Shown: positions 54,551 through 62,546 of the stretch, one piece after another
Layout: each line of letters opens with the position of its first letter
How positions within the stretch are numbered: position 1 is the first letter of the stretch
NCBI GenBank assembly: GCA_019636835.1
Contig: JAHBWU010000004.1
Location: 1 to 64,000, forward strand
DNA: 64,000 nucleotides
Direction of reading: 5' to 3'
From: Nitrospira sp.
Lineage (GTDB): Bacteria; Nitrospirota; Nitrospiria; Nitrospirales; Nitrospiraceae
The notes under the pieces: generated by a model
Seen by the model: the letters and a program-made list of their open reading frames with translations, nothing else
What the model was told of the DNA's origin: nothing
The model's database searches: none
Position numbers and translations under genes: made by a program

Positions 54551-55375
54551 TTAGGGTAAAACGACCGCGATGATCCGCAGTGGGCCACCAGTCCCACCGG
54601 CGATTTTCATGGGCAGCGCGATGACGTCAAAGCCGCGGGCCGGCAGGTCATGCAGATTGGAGAGATTCTCGAACACCGGCACGTTATGTGATAGCAGCGC
54701 GACGTGTGTTTCGAACTTGGTCGATTGGCCATAGTCGATTGAGGCAGTATCGATCCCCACGGCTTTCACCCGCCGTTCACGCACCAGCCAAGCTGCCGCT
54801 TCCGGATGCAGCCCAGGAAAATGCAACGCGCGTACACCCTCCTGCCCTCTCACTTCTGTTCCCAAATAGTCCTTCCGACCTGGCCAGAATCTGGCATAGC
54901 CCGTACTCAACAGGACGATGGCGTGGTCCTGAATTCGGCCATGCTCGGATTCCCACCGTTCGAGATCAGAAGTAGTCACGCGGTAATCCCGATCGCGAGC
55001 GCACTGCTCAACGATATCGATTCTGACACCGGCTCCGGTTAGGCGCTCGATTGGAATCTGATCCACCGTCTGCTTTCCTTTTGAAAAGTGGATCGGCGCA
55101 TCAATGTGCGTACCGCCATGCTCGGGCATCTCCACACGATTGGACGCATAGTAGTACCCACCCGGCGTATCCTCGGCATGCTGAACTGTAAGCTTAAAAT
55201 CCTGTTCCGTGGGCCAAACAATCGTGTCTGATCCGAATGAATGAGTCAGATCAACGACCCGCGACTGTTCCCAAGCAAAAAGATTGCGCTGAGGACTAGC
55301 AGAAGAACACCCCACGGTCGCGATCAGGTACATGACCGTGATAAGCACCCCTATCGTGAGAGTCGGCGTCTTCAT
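54551..55375 (-). CDS. Exported cyclase / kynurenine formamidase-like metalloenzyme
   Basis: About 274 residues from ATG 55375 (several upstream starts possible). Lipobox-like signal end IATVGCSS. The metal site of the cyclase/KynB family is intact: EHGGTHIDAPIHF, with the early VDLTHSFGSDTIVWP strand and late GIDTASIDYGQSTKFETH. KynB hydrolyses N-formylkynurenine to kynurenine; related enzymes act on isatin and other amides. The lipoprotein-type signal would place it outside the cytoplasm, unlike standard KynB, which weakens a simple coupling with the dioxygenase at 51535. Confidence 0.75.
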   Translation of the reverse strand: MKTPTLTIGVLITVMYLIATVGCSSASPQRNLFAWEQSRVVDLTHSFGSDTIVWPTEQDFKLTVQHAEDTPGGYYYASNRVEMPEHGGTHIDAPIHFSKGKQTVDQIPIERLTGAGVRIDIVEQCARDRDYRVTTSDLERWESEHGRIQDHAIVLLSTGYARFWPGRKDYLGTEVRGQEGVRALHFPGLHPEAAAWLVRERRVKAVGIDTASIDYGQSTKFETHVALLSHNVPVFENLSNLHDLPARGFDVIALPMKIAGGTGGPLRIIAVVLP

Positions 55376-55536
55376 AAGAGATAACCCCGTTCTAAACATT
55401 TCCGATCCGATCTCGAAGACTGCAACGCAGTAGCATCGTTGCTCTTTTTCCATCACCCTCCTCAGTCTCGGATCGAACGGATGCGCGGTGAGGTTCGCGC
55501 CATAGCGGGAATTGCTAAATCTGCAGGCAAGAGATA

Positions 55537-55587
55537 TTGGGTGCGACGGCATTGCGACGGGAGTCGCAGCATTACAGTCGCACCCAA
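55537..55587. repeat. Nested double inverted repeat (51 bp)
   Basis: Outer arms TTGGGTGCGAC (55537-55547) and GTCGCACCCAA (55577-55587) pair over 11 bp without mismatch. Inside, TGCGAC (55553-55558) pairs with GTCGCA (55563-55568) around GGGA. The pentamer GCGAC or its complement recurs four times. It lies in the 299-bp gap between the cyclase start and the glutaredoxin stop; no U-run follows on either strand. Confidence 0.6.
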
Positions 55588-55674
55588 GAGAAAAGAATGA
55601 AGTTCGTCACCCGTCTGGATTCAACGCATGATGGCGCAACCGAGTCGCGCACCGTTCGCCAGCCGAGACTCCCT

Positions 55675-55998
55675 CTACTTCCCGAATGCTTTTTTCAGCA
55701 GCGGTTCGATCTCGCCCTTGGCGGCCATCGGGTCGAGGATGTCGGTATCTCCGTAGAAGGTGCCGCCGATAAACACCTTAGGAAGCGTCGGCCAATTGGT
55801 CATCTTCGTGAGCGCTTCACGCTTCGCCGGCTGCGACAGAACATCGATGAGTTCGTAGGGGTACCCATACTTGTCGAAGAACTGCATGGTTTCCCTGGTG
55901 AACCCGCACATCGGCATGGTTTTCGTTCCCTTGCCGTAAATCAAAATTTTATGGGCCTTCACTTCCTTCTGGATTTCCTCTTCGATCTGGTCGGCCAT
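55675..55998 (-). CDS. grxD: Monothiol glutaredoxin (Grx4/GrxD family)
   Basis: 107 residues, full length. Active site MPMCGFTRET where the family usually has CGFS, so Ser is replaced by Thr. Other conserved parts: KILIYGKGTKTMP, WPTLPKVFIGGTFYGDTDI. Binds and delivers 2Fe-2S clusters with glutathione or a similar thiol. GAGGAG directly before the ATG. BolA gene 9 bp upstream makes the classic Grx-BolA pair. Confidence 0.92.
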   Translation of the reverse strand: MADQIEEEIQKEVKAHKILIYGKGTKTMPMCGFTRETMQFFDKYGYPYELIDVLSQPAKREALTKMTNWPTLPKVFIGGTFYGDTDILDPMAAKGEIEPLLKKAFGK

Positions 55999-56007
55999 GG
56001 TCTCCTC

Positions 56008-56247
56008 CTATGCCTCATCTCTGGTGCGCGCAGTTAGCTCGAGCGCGTGGATACGTCCGTCCTTCATCGGCACGTCTAAGGCTTGATAGATCATTCGATG
56101 CCGGTCTAAGGGGTTTTTCCCATGAAACCCGTCTGAGACGATCACCACCTTGAGGTGGTCCATCGTTCCCGTACGGTCACTCACCGTCACGACGGCGTCC
56201 GGCAGAAGCTTGCGAATATAGTCGGTCAGTACATCGGATGTAATCAT
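56008..56247 (-). CDS. bolA: BolA family protein
   Basis: About 79 residues from ATG 56247 (GTG 56256 is less likely). Conserved BolA text: VSDRTGTMDHLKVVIVSDGF and RHRMIYQALDVPMKDGRIHA, with the His that binds the cluster. Works with the monothiol glutaredoxin in iron-sulfur cluster handling. The pair probably serves the many FeS proteins of the organism. Confidence 0.93.
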   Translation of the reverse strand: MITSDVLTDYIRKLLPDAVVTVSDRTGTMDHLKVVIVSDGFHGKNPLDRHRMIYQALDVPMKDGRIHALELTARTRDEA

Positions 56248-56490
56248 GGGCTCCACTCTCCTAGCTTTTTCAATACCCTAGCCGAAATTCGCTCTGAAAC
56301 GCAACGTGCATTCTATCGGTGGTTTTCAGCATAGTGGTGGTGCATTTGAGCCAGTACCTGCAGAAACGACCGACTCGGAGGGACCAAGCCATTGAAAATT
56401 TTCATGGTCACCTTCGTCCTGTTTCGGCATCGGCCTTGCCAATAGTAGATAGCAAAACATATCACCACCCTATTTACCAAGGAGGTCGCC

Positions 56491-56925
56491 ATGAGCGAAT
56501 TCAAGTCCGGATTTTTCGTTGGAGGTGAAAGCACCAATGGTCGAGTGCTGATCGTCGATGACGAACCCGACATTCGCAAGGTCGTCCGAATGACTTTGCA
56601 GAAAGCCGGTTACGATGTCCTTGAGGCAGAGAATGGAGAGAAAGCCATTGAAGTCATCAACTCGGGTGAAAATAGGCTGCTCCTTGACGTCATTATCTGC
56701 GACATCCGGATGCCGAAAGTGAACGGTATCGAAGCAATTGCCTACTTTCGCCAGCACTATCCGCGTGTGCCGTTGATCGTTCTGACCGGATTCCCGGACA
56801 CAGACATGGCTACATCGTTACTGAGACAGGGAGTAGTGGACTATCTCGTCAAGCCGGTCGAAGGCGAAAAACTGAAAGCCTCTGTCGCTCGTGCCATGGA
56901 ACAACGTGAATTGGCGCATCTATGA
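56491..56925 (+). CDS. Single-domain response regulator (CheY-like)
   Basis: 144 residues. Receiver with phosphoacceptor Asp71 (DVIICDIRMPKVNG), acidic pair in VLIVDDEPDIRK, Lys in DYLVKPVEG. No output domain follows; the first 17 residues are a polar lead. AAGGAGG 7 nt before the ATG. The stop overlaps the start of the next kinase gene (ATGATG). First gene of a four-gene signalling module that reads kinase, kinase, heme protein after it. Confidence 0.92.
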   Translation: MSEFKSGFFVGGESTNGRVLIVDDEPDIRKVVRMTLQKAGYDVLEAENGEKAIEVINSGENRLLLDVIICDIRMPKVNGIEAIAYFRQHYPRVPLIVLTGFPDTDMATSLLRQGVVDYLVKPVEGEKLKASVARAMEQRELAHL

Positions 56926-58058
56926 TGGACTGGATGACATCACAGGGGAAGGGCATGGCGGCCACCTCTCCTACCAACGCCCACCCAGGGATCGAAATCG
57001 AGCAGACACCCACCCCGCGTCCAATGAGAGTGGCCATTGTCGGCGCGGGCCGGGGAGGCACCGCACTGCTCGATGTGCTCCATCAGATCGGCACCATTGA
57101 GATCGTCGGCATTACCGACAAGGATCCCTTGGCACCAGGACTCCACCGGGCTCGGGAAATCAACGTGACGATCTATGACCGAGTCGCCGATCTGATCAAG
57201 AGCCCAGGGCTCAATCTTGTGATGGATGTCACCGGTGATCCTGCGATGGTGCCGGTGCTCCATGAGCTGATTTCGGCAGACGCTGACATTATCAGTGGAC
57301 AGGCTTGGCGATTTCTCTGGACACTCGTACAGCATGAATCGACATTGCAAAGCGAGTTGCTCCATGCGGAGAAACTCGCCGGAATCGGTTCGTTTGCGGC
57401 GGGTATCGCCCACGACATGAACAATCCGCTTCAGCTGATTCTCGGCTTGGCGGAAAATCTGACTGACGAAAAAGACCTCGATGCCGTACATGCTCAAGCG
57501 CGGGACATCATCGATGCCGTCAAGCGCACGTCAGCCATTTGTCGAGATCTCACCTCCTACTCACGCCGCACATCCTTACGGCAAGACTGCCTGGTCCACG
57601 TCAACGGCAAGCTGGATGAAGCCCTCAAGATCGCCCGCTACGCCGTGGCGCTTCAAGACATCGACGTTCGCAAGCTCTATCAGCCTGACGTCGCCGTGAA
57701 GGGAAACCCCGATGAACTCCTCCACGTGTTCGTCAATCTCATTACGAATGCCGTTCAGGCCATGGAGCACCACGGCACGTTGACGCTGGAAACCTCAGCT
57801 GAGGCCGGCACGACACAAGTCCGTGTTTCGGACACCGGCTGCGGCATGGCCCCGGAGGTGCAAAACCGGATTTTCGAACCCTTTTTCACCACGAAGCCCC
57901 CAGGAAAAGGAACGGGATTGGGCTTATACAACATCAAAAATGTCATCCATCGCATGAATGGCTCCATCGGGGTCGCCAGCCACATCGGTCGTGGCTCAAC
58001 CTTCACTCTCACCTTTCACGATGAGTACGTGGCCGATGAAAGAACAACTCAATCATGA
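56922..58058 (+). CDS. Soluble histidine kinase with N-terminal Rossmann (NAD(P)-binding type) domain
   Basis: 378 residues without membrane segments. Residues 36-140 form a Rossmann-type domain: MRVAIVGAGRGGTALLDVLH with the GxGxxG dinucleotide loop (41-46), acidic end of strand 2 in VGITDKDP, then LNLVMDVTGDPAMVPVLHE, like homoserine or aspartate dehydrogenases but without their catalytic half. It is followed by HisKA with His164 (GIAHDMNNPLQLILG) and HATPase (FVNLITNAVQAM, DTGCGMAPE, GTGLGLYNI). The sensor logically reads NAD(P)(H) or another nucleotide. Overlaps both neighbours by ATGA-type junctions. Confidence 0.85.
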   Translation: MMDWMTSQGKGMAATSPTNAHPGIEIEQTPTPRPMRVAIVGAGRGGTALLDVLHQIGTIEIVGITDKDPLAPGLHRAREINVTIYDRVADLIKSPGLNLVMDVTGDPAMVPVLHELISADADIISGQAWRFLWTLVQHESTLQSELLHAEKLAGIGSFAAGIAHDMNNPLQLILGLAENLTDEKDLDAVHAQARDIIDAVKRTSAICRDLTSYSRRTSLRQDCLVHVNGKLDEALKIARYAVALQDIDVRKLYQPDVAVKGNPDELLHVFVNLITNAVQAMEHHGTLTLETSAEAGTTQVRVSDTGCGMAPEVQNRIFEPFFTTKPPGKGTGLGLYNIKNVIHRMNGSIGVASHIGRGSTFTLTFHDEYVADERTTQS

Positions 58059-60550
58059 CTGAACATCCGACATCCTCTCCGCTCGACACACGATGGGGAC
58101 TCAAAACCAAAATCATCCTCTCCATGCTGCTCGTCGGTCTCATCCCGCTCGTCGTCGGCTTGGGCATGGCATTCTGGCAGGGGTCTCAAGAAATCCGTGA
58201 AGTCAGCGGCGAAAGCTTCGAAGCGCTGGCAACTGAAGCCGCCCGCAAACTCGATCTCCTGCTCGCTGAAGAAATCGCCCACACGGCACGCATCGCGAAT
58301 GATCCGATGCTCATTCGAGAACTGGAACATCGGCGTGATACACGGGGTGTTGCCAAGGGTCCCATCACAGCCCCCTCGGACTTAGAACGGCGTTGGATGA
58401 CACGAGACCGGACGGCGATCAAATCCGTCATGGAGAACCCATTCAGCGCCTTGCTCCACGAATACTTTACCGGCGTCCATAGCGCCCCGGGACAGTTGCT
58501 TCCGCACGTCGTTCGCTCTTCGACGAAGATGCTGTTCTTGACCGATGTACAGGGTACGCTGGTCGCGACCATGACCGAACATCCCGCTTTTCGCCACAAC
58601 GAGACTCGGTGGTGGCAAAGCGCCTTCAACAAAGCGGTGGGCAGACTCTACATCGAAGATATTCGTTTCGATGACCAGGTGAACGCCTATGTATTCACCA
58701 TTTCACTCCCCGTCATGGACAGCCTCCGGTATGAAGTCGTCGGGATACTTCACCGTGTGATCGACGCCAAAGAGTTCTTTTCGCCTTCGACCCACGTCAT
58801 TCGATTCGGGAAAACCGGTCATGTCATGTTGATCGATGCCAACGGCATCGTCATCAGCTGCCCGCTTCTTCCGACCGGCGTCCCGTTGTCCGATCGGAAT
58901 TTAATCCCGCTCGTTACGCCGCAGCATCCTGGGTGGGTGCAGGCATCGAGCGATGGTCATGGTGGACAGGACACCTCCGTGATCGGCTTCTCCCCTCTCC
59001 ACGAGACAAGCCGAGCGACCACCGGCTCCGACGGTACTCGGTCATGGCACACGTTCGTGTGGCAATCGTCCGATGAACTCTTCGCGCCGATTCAGCATCT
59101 GTTCACCTGGGTCACGGTGTTCGGAGCCGTCGCCTTAGTCCTGCTGGCCTCGCTGGGATATCTCGCCGCCGGCCGCATCGTGACGCCCGTACGACAACTG
59201 CAACAGGCTGCGCAGGCCATCGCACGTGGTGAACTGCGGACACCGATTCAGATCAACACCGGTGACGAATTAGAAGACTTGGCGGAAGAGTTTAATCGGA
59301 TGAACAGTCAACTGAAAGCTGCATTCGCCGGACTGACCGACCAAGTCAAGTTGAAGACCCAAGAGGTCCAGGTCCTCCAGCAGTCCACGGATCAGATCTT
59401 GGACGCCGTTCCCACCCCCATTCTCCTGATCGATGCTCATGAAGTCGTACGCTACATCAATCAGGCGGCCCGTGAATCCTTCAAGGTCCAGGAGCCGATG
59501 GCGGGAGCGTCGCTGTTCACGATTCTTCCTCTCGACCCAGCCGTTCAGAAACAGCTTCAATCAGAGTTCCGAACGAACGGCGATACGCCGTTCGCCGCAA
59601 CCGATATCGAGCGTGAGACGGTACCGAGGGACCCCCTTATGCCTAGTGTAGATAAAGAATCGGCCGGTCATCGTGCCGAACTTCACATCGGATCCCGTAT
59701 CTATCGGTACCAATGGTTCCGATTACCCGTGAGACCAGGGGAAGAAGACAGTATCGGACTGGTGCTTCGAGACTCTACTGACGAGAGCCGGCTGCAAGAC
59801 CAACTGGTTCAAGCGGAGAAAACGGGCAGCCTCGGCGTGCTAACCGCCGGAATCGGCCACGAACTCAACAATCCCCTGTTCGGGATCATCGGACTGGGAG
59901 AAATGATTCAGGATGAACAGGACTTGGAGCATATCAAGAGCTGCGCCCGAGACATTGTGACTCATGGTCGTCGCATGGCGACCATCATTCGAGATTTTAC
60001 CGGTGTGACCAACCGCGAGGCCTCCGACAAGCCGATGCCGGTGTATCTAGAGCAGGAACTGGATCAGGCGTTGGCCTCGGCACAAACCACCGTGGAGATG
60101 AAGAATATCGTGATCCACAAGACCTATGCGGGCAATACGCCCGTGTTGGCATTCCCGGATCAACTCCGGCAAGCGTTGGTGAATCTTGTGACCAATGCAG
60201 CCCAAGCCATGCAAGGTACCGGCACACTCACGCTGACGACGCTCGTGTCGGACCATACCGTGACCGCGACGATCGCTGATACCGGTCCCGGCATATCAAA
60301 ACAATACTTAAGCAAGATATTTGACCCGTTTTTTACGACGAAGGGACAGGGGGAAGGTTCCGGTCTTGGACTCACGGTCGCGAGGCGGATTCTCCGAAAG
60401 TTCGGGGGCGATCTTCGGATCGAGAGCGTCGAGGGCCGCGGTACAGCTTGCATCGTCACTCTCCCGACCAATTCCCCCATGTCTTCTGAAGGAGGCCCAT
60501 GGACAGCCGCCGCTGCGCATTCCGAGCCGCAACCATCGCATTCTTCTTAG
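58055..60550 (+). CDS. Transmembrane sensor histidine kinase, dCache-HAMP-PAS-HisKA-HATPase
   Basis: 831 residues. First membrane helix about 19-42 (KIILSMLLVGLIPLVVGLGM), large periplasmic region of some 300 residues with double-Cache character (FVVRSSTKMLFLTDVQG-like text and GKTGHVMLIDANGIVISCP), second helix (VFGAVALVLLASLGYLAAG), HAMP (IVTPVRQLQQAAQAIARGE), PAS near 460-560, HisKA with His602 (GIGHELNNPLFGIIG), HATPase (VNLVTNAAQAMQGT, GSGLGLTVAR). Its last 52 bp overlap the heme protein gene. Class of kinase resembles the preceding one (NNPL motif). Confidence 0.88.
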   Translation: MTEHPTSSPLDTRWGLKTKIILSMLLVGLIPLVVGLGMAFWQGSQEIREVSGESFEALATEAARKLDLLLAEEIAHTARIANDPMLIRELEHRRDTRGVAKGPITAPSDLERRWMTRDRTAIKSVMENPFSALLHEYFTGVHSAPGQLLPHVVRSSTKMLFLTDVQGTLVATMTEHPAFRHNETRWWQSAFNKAVGRLYIEDIRFDDQVNAYVFTISLPVMDSLRYEVVGILHRVIDAKEFFSPSTHVIRFGKTGHVMLIDANGIVISCPLLPTGVPLSDRNLIPLVTPQHPGWVQASSDGHGGQDTSVIGFSPLHETSRATTGSDGTRSWHTFVWQSSDELFAPIQHLFTWVTVFGAVALVLLASLGYLAAGRIVTPVRQLQQAAQAIARGELRTPIQINTGDELEDLAEEFNRMNSQLKAAFAGLTDQVKLKTQEVQVLQQSTDQILDAVPTPILLIDAHEVVRYINQAARESFKVQEPMAGASLFTILPLDPAVQKQLQSEFRTNGDTPFAATDIERETVPRDPLMPSVDKESAGHRAELHIGSRIYRYQWFRLPVRPGEEDSIGLVLRDSTDESRLQDQLVQAEKTGSLGVLTAGIGHELNNPLFGIIGLGEMIQDEQDLEHIKSCARDIVTHGRRMATIIRDFTGVTNREASDKPMPVYLEQELDQALASAQTTVEMKNIVIHKTYAGNTPVLAFPDQLRQALVNLVTNAAQAMQGTGTLTLTTLVSDHTVTATIADTGPGISKQYLSKIFDPFFTTKGQGEGSGLGLTVARRILRKFGGDLRIESVEGRGTACIVTLPTNSPMSSEGGPWTAAAAHSEPQPSHSS

Positions 60551-61092
60551 GCGGACTCTGGATCGGGATTCCGTTTCCATCCGCCAAGGAAAGCCCAGGT
60601 CTTGTCGGCATTGCTCCGGAGAGAGTTGCCGACTATGTCCATGCCGTCCTTGAGGCCGATCGATCGATTTACACAACGCAGGTGGTCAATCGCATGCAGG
60701 AGAAAGGCATTGTCGCGGCGGCGGAACATTGGGAGCAGGATAACGCTCTCCCCCTTCCTGCCCAATTTCTTCAGCATTCCGGACGGTTGGTAGCCGAGAG
60801 TGGACGAGGCATCCGGTACAGATTGATCGGACTTTCCCCGATTTATCAACGCAACGCTCCCGCCACCGAATTCGAACGAAAGGCCCTGACCGAGCTACAA
60901 CGGAAGCCGGATCGGCCGGTCACCGGAATTGTGTCGAGCGGCAAGAAGCAGTACTTCCAAGCCATCTATTCAGACCGGGCTGTCTCTTCAGCCTGCGTCG
61001 CCTGTCACAACAGTCATCCGTTGAGCCCGAAGCAGGATTTCAAGTTGAACGATGTGATGGGTGGGATCGCGATTACGATTCCTCTGGAGTAG
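60499..61092 (+). CDS. Exported DUF3365 (Tll0287-like) heme-binding protein, kinase-linked
   Basis: 197 residues. Strong AAGGAGGCCC before ATG 60499, which lies inside the end of the kinase gene (52-bp overlap), so the two are translationally linked. Signal-like segment (FRAATIAFFLGGLWIGI). Heme site CVACHNSH near the C terminus. Paralogue of 19492-20073. By location a periplasmic redox or ligand sensor that could feed the adjacent kinase; this is inference. Confidence 0.85.
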   Translation: MDSRRCAFRAATIAFFLGGLWIGIPFPSAKESPGLVGIAPERVADYVHAVLEADRSIYTTQVVNRMQEKGIVAAAEHWEQDNALPLPAQFLQHSGRLVAESGRGIRYRLIGLSPIYQRNAPATEFERKALTELQRKPDRPVTGIVSSGKKQYFQAIYSDRAVSSACVACHNSHPLSPKQDFKLNDVMGGIAITIPLE

Positions 61093-61508
61093 CAGGACGC
61101 AATGCGTCACTGGACGTCTTGGATATCGAGACTGGCATGGAGGCAGACCATCAGCGATAAAGATATAGGTGAAATCTTGAAAGGACTGATTCATCCTTGT
61201 CTGGGTCTTGAGCGTACAGAGTTCGAAGCTATTGGCCGGGATACCACTCGGATGGGCGGGATCGGCATAGGTGCTGGAGGTCACCACGCCATTGCAATAG
61301 GTGAGGAGCGATCTACCATGTGACATCCCGATCAACGCCGGGGAAGATATGGTCGATGACGATGGGAATCGTCAAACCTTCTTAAAGTGCCTGGGAAAGG
61401 TCGTTCACCGTACAGCTAGAAAGAAGTTGCAGATATGCTGAGGGCTGCACGACGGCGACCGTCGTCAGCCGAGGAGTAAACAAGCCCTGATACAAGACCT
61501 GTCCCTGC
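61093..61508. other. Intergenic stretch between the signalling module and RHS remnants
   Basis: 416 bp. Frames 61102-61323 (+) and 60988-61335 (-) show no protein character. The minus-strand sequence near 61382-61508 follows the displaced RHS end and probably is non-coding remnant. Confidence 0.4.
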
Positions 61509-61811
61509 TCACTCAATAATACGGGATTCATAGCAGTAGAAATCGGTGCTGTAGTCGAACTCCTTACCAGTGTACTTGTAGGGCACATCAACCGCCGGGG
61601 TCGTGAAACTCTGATTCGTGCGGGGACCGCCAAAGGGAGAATAGGTGAGCGCCTGGGCCTTGGCCCCCGTGCTGGTCGTGATCACACTGGCATTGCCCAG
61701 ATGGGCCCCATGCCAGTAGTGCGTGGCGCCGTTACTGGCGACCGTGGCGACTCGAGTGTTGTCTCTCCAGATGAACCGGCTGCAACGAGTCGTGGATTCA
61801 GTTGAACTCAA
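61509..61811 (-). pseudogene. Displaced duplicate of an RHS core end (orphan tip remnant)
   Basis: About 100 codons that repeat the RHS core end at 63272-63560 nearly word for word: CSRFIWRDNTRVATVA, HYWHGAHL, then TTSTGAKAQALTYSPFGGP, SFTTPAVDVPYKYTGKEF. After DYSTDFYCYESR it changes to a short unrelated end (IIE, stop). The start is an arbitrary TTG with no ribosome binding site. Such partial core copies downstream of toxin/immunity genes are typical of RHS loci that swap toxin tips by recombination. Confidence 0.8.
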
Positions 61812-61934
61812 AAAAGACTCCCGGTACGTTTTCCTATCGTAGTGCGGGATGATAGTGGCGGGCTAAGAATCAGACAGTTTGACGAATAGAGCCCACTCGC
61901 CATTCAGAACTGTCACATTAGCGGTCTGGCTCCT

Positions 61935-62299
61935 TCAGCACATTGCGTTCCTGGCCTTTCGCCAGTGCTCGATCCCTTCTGTCGTGCTGACAAACCAAAC
62001 CACATCGCCAATGGTGGGTTCTTGCCCTAACTCGTTCCAGTCATGCTCAATTTCTTGACGATCTGGTCGGTGAGCAGATCCCAGGAGCCAAATCCCGAAC
62101 CACCTCGTCTCGGGAATCCCGCCTGAATTAAGTTGTTTTCGAGCACAGCTTTTATTGTCTCTAGAGCAATATGCTGAACCTCCTTGGGAGAAGCATGCGC
62201 GTTCAAGTCTTCAACATCCCGAATCACCTCCCAAAGTCCTGTATAGTCGTCATTACAACTAAGCAGAATACTTCTCTCAAGATTTGTCAGGATTGACAA
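61935..62299 (-). pseudogene. Putative RHS-linked immunity-type gene, frameshifted
   Basis: The frame 62027-62299 gives 90 residues (LLSCNDDYTGLWEVIRDVED, AGFPRRGGSGFGSWDLL) and stops early in KKLSMTGTS. Shifting one base at the AAA run near 62053 restores a continuous reading: KKIEHDWNELGQEPTIGDVV then WFVSTTEGIEHWRKARNAMC and a stop at 61935. The restored second half looks like genuine protein, so the gene was about 120 residues and now carries a one-base deletion, or the sequence has an error there. Function unknown; by position a second immunity or associated protein. Confidence 0.6.
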
Positions 62300-62324
62300 T
62301 CCTTACCTGTGAATTACCTAAGTA

Positions 62325-62546
62325 TCACGGCTTCCTAATTGCGGCAAGGATTCGACCATCGCTTGTGTCAATCATTTCACAGACAACATCATCGCCAGGT
62401 TCAAATTGCCAAGAATCGATTTCCCGATCATATGGCTGGCTAATGATATGGTAGACATTTGTATGCAAGTGTTGAGCGAGCACAGGACGCCAGACTTGGA
62501 CTGCTTCATTGAGTAAGCCAACGTAGATCTGAATAGTTTGGCTCAT
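62325..62546 (-). CDS. Putative immunity protein to the RHS toxin tip
   Basis: 73 residues. ATG 62546 overlaps the toxin stop (ATGA), the usual layout of toxin and immunity gene. Sequence: IYVGLLNEAVQVWRPVLAQH, then a beta-rich rest (WQFEPGDDVVCEMIDTSDG) ending AAIRKP. No family named from memory. Moderately acidic, as expected for a protein that covers a basic nuclease. Confidence 0.6.
   Translation of the reverse strand: MSQTIQIYVGLLNEAVQVWRPVLAQHLHTNVYHIISQPYDREIDSWQFEPGDDVVCEMIDTSDGRILAAIRKP

Noticed and set aside
54343-54597. 84-codon minus-strand ORF
   Set aside because: Overlaps the 3' end of the cyclase gene in another frame and has no start signal.
60988-61335. 115-codon minus-strand ORF after the heme protein
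   Set aside because: Antisense to the heme protein gene end, no domain and no ribosome binding site.
61382-61633. 83-codon minus-strand ORF, repeated in part at 63016-63378
   Set aside because: Both are the duplicated RHS core DNA read in a shifted frame; the similarity reflects the DNA repeat, not a second gene family.
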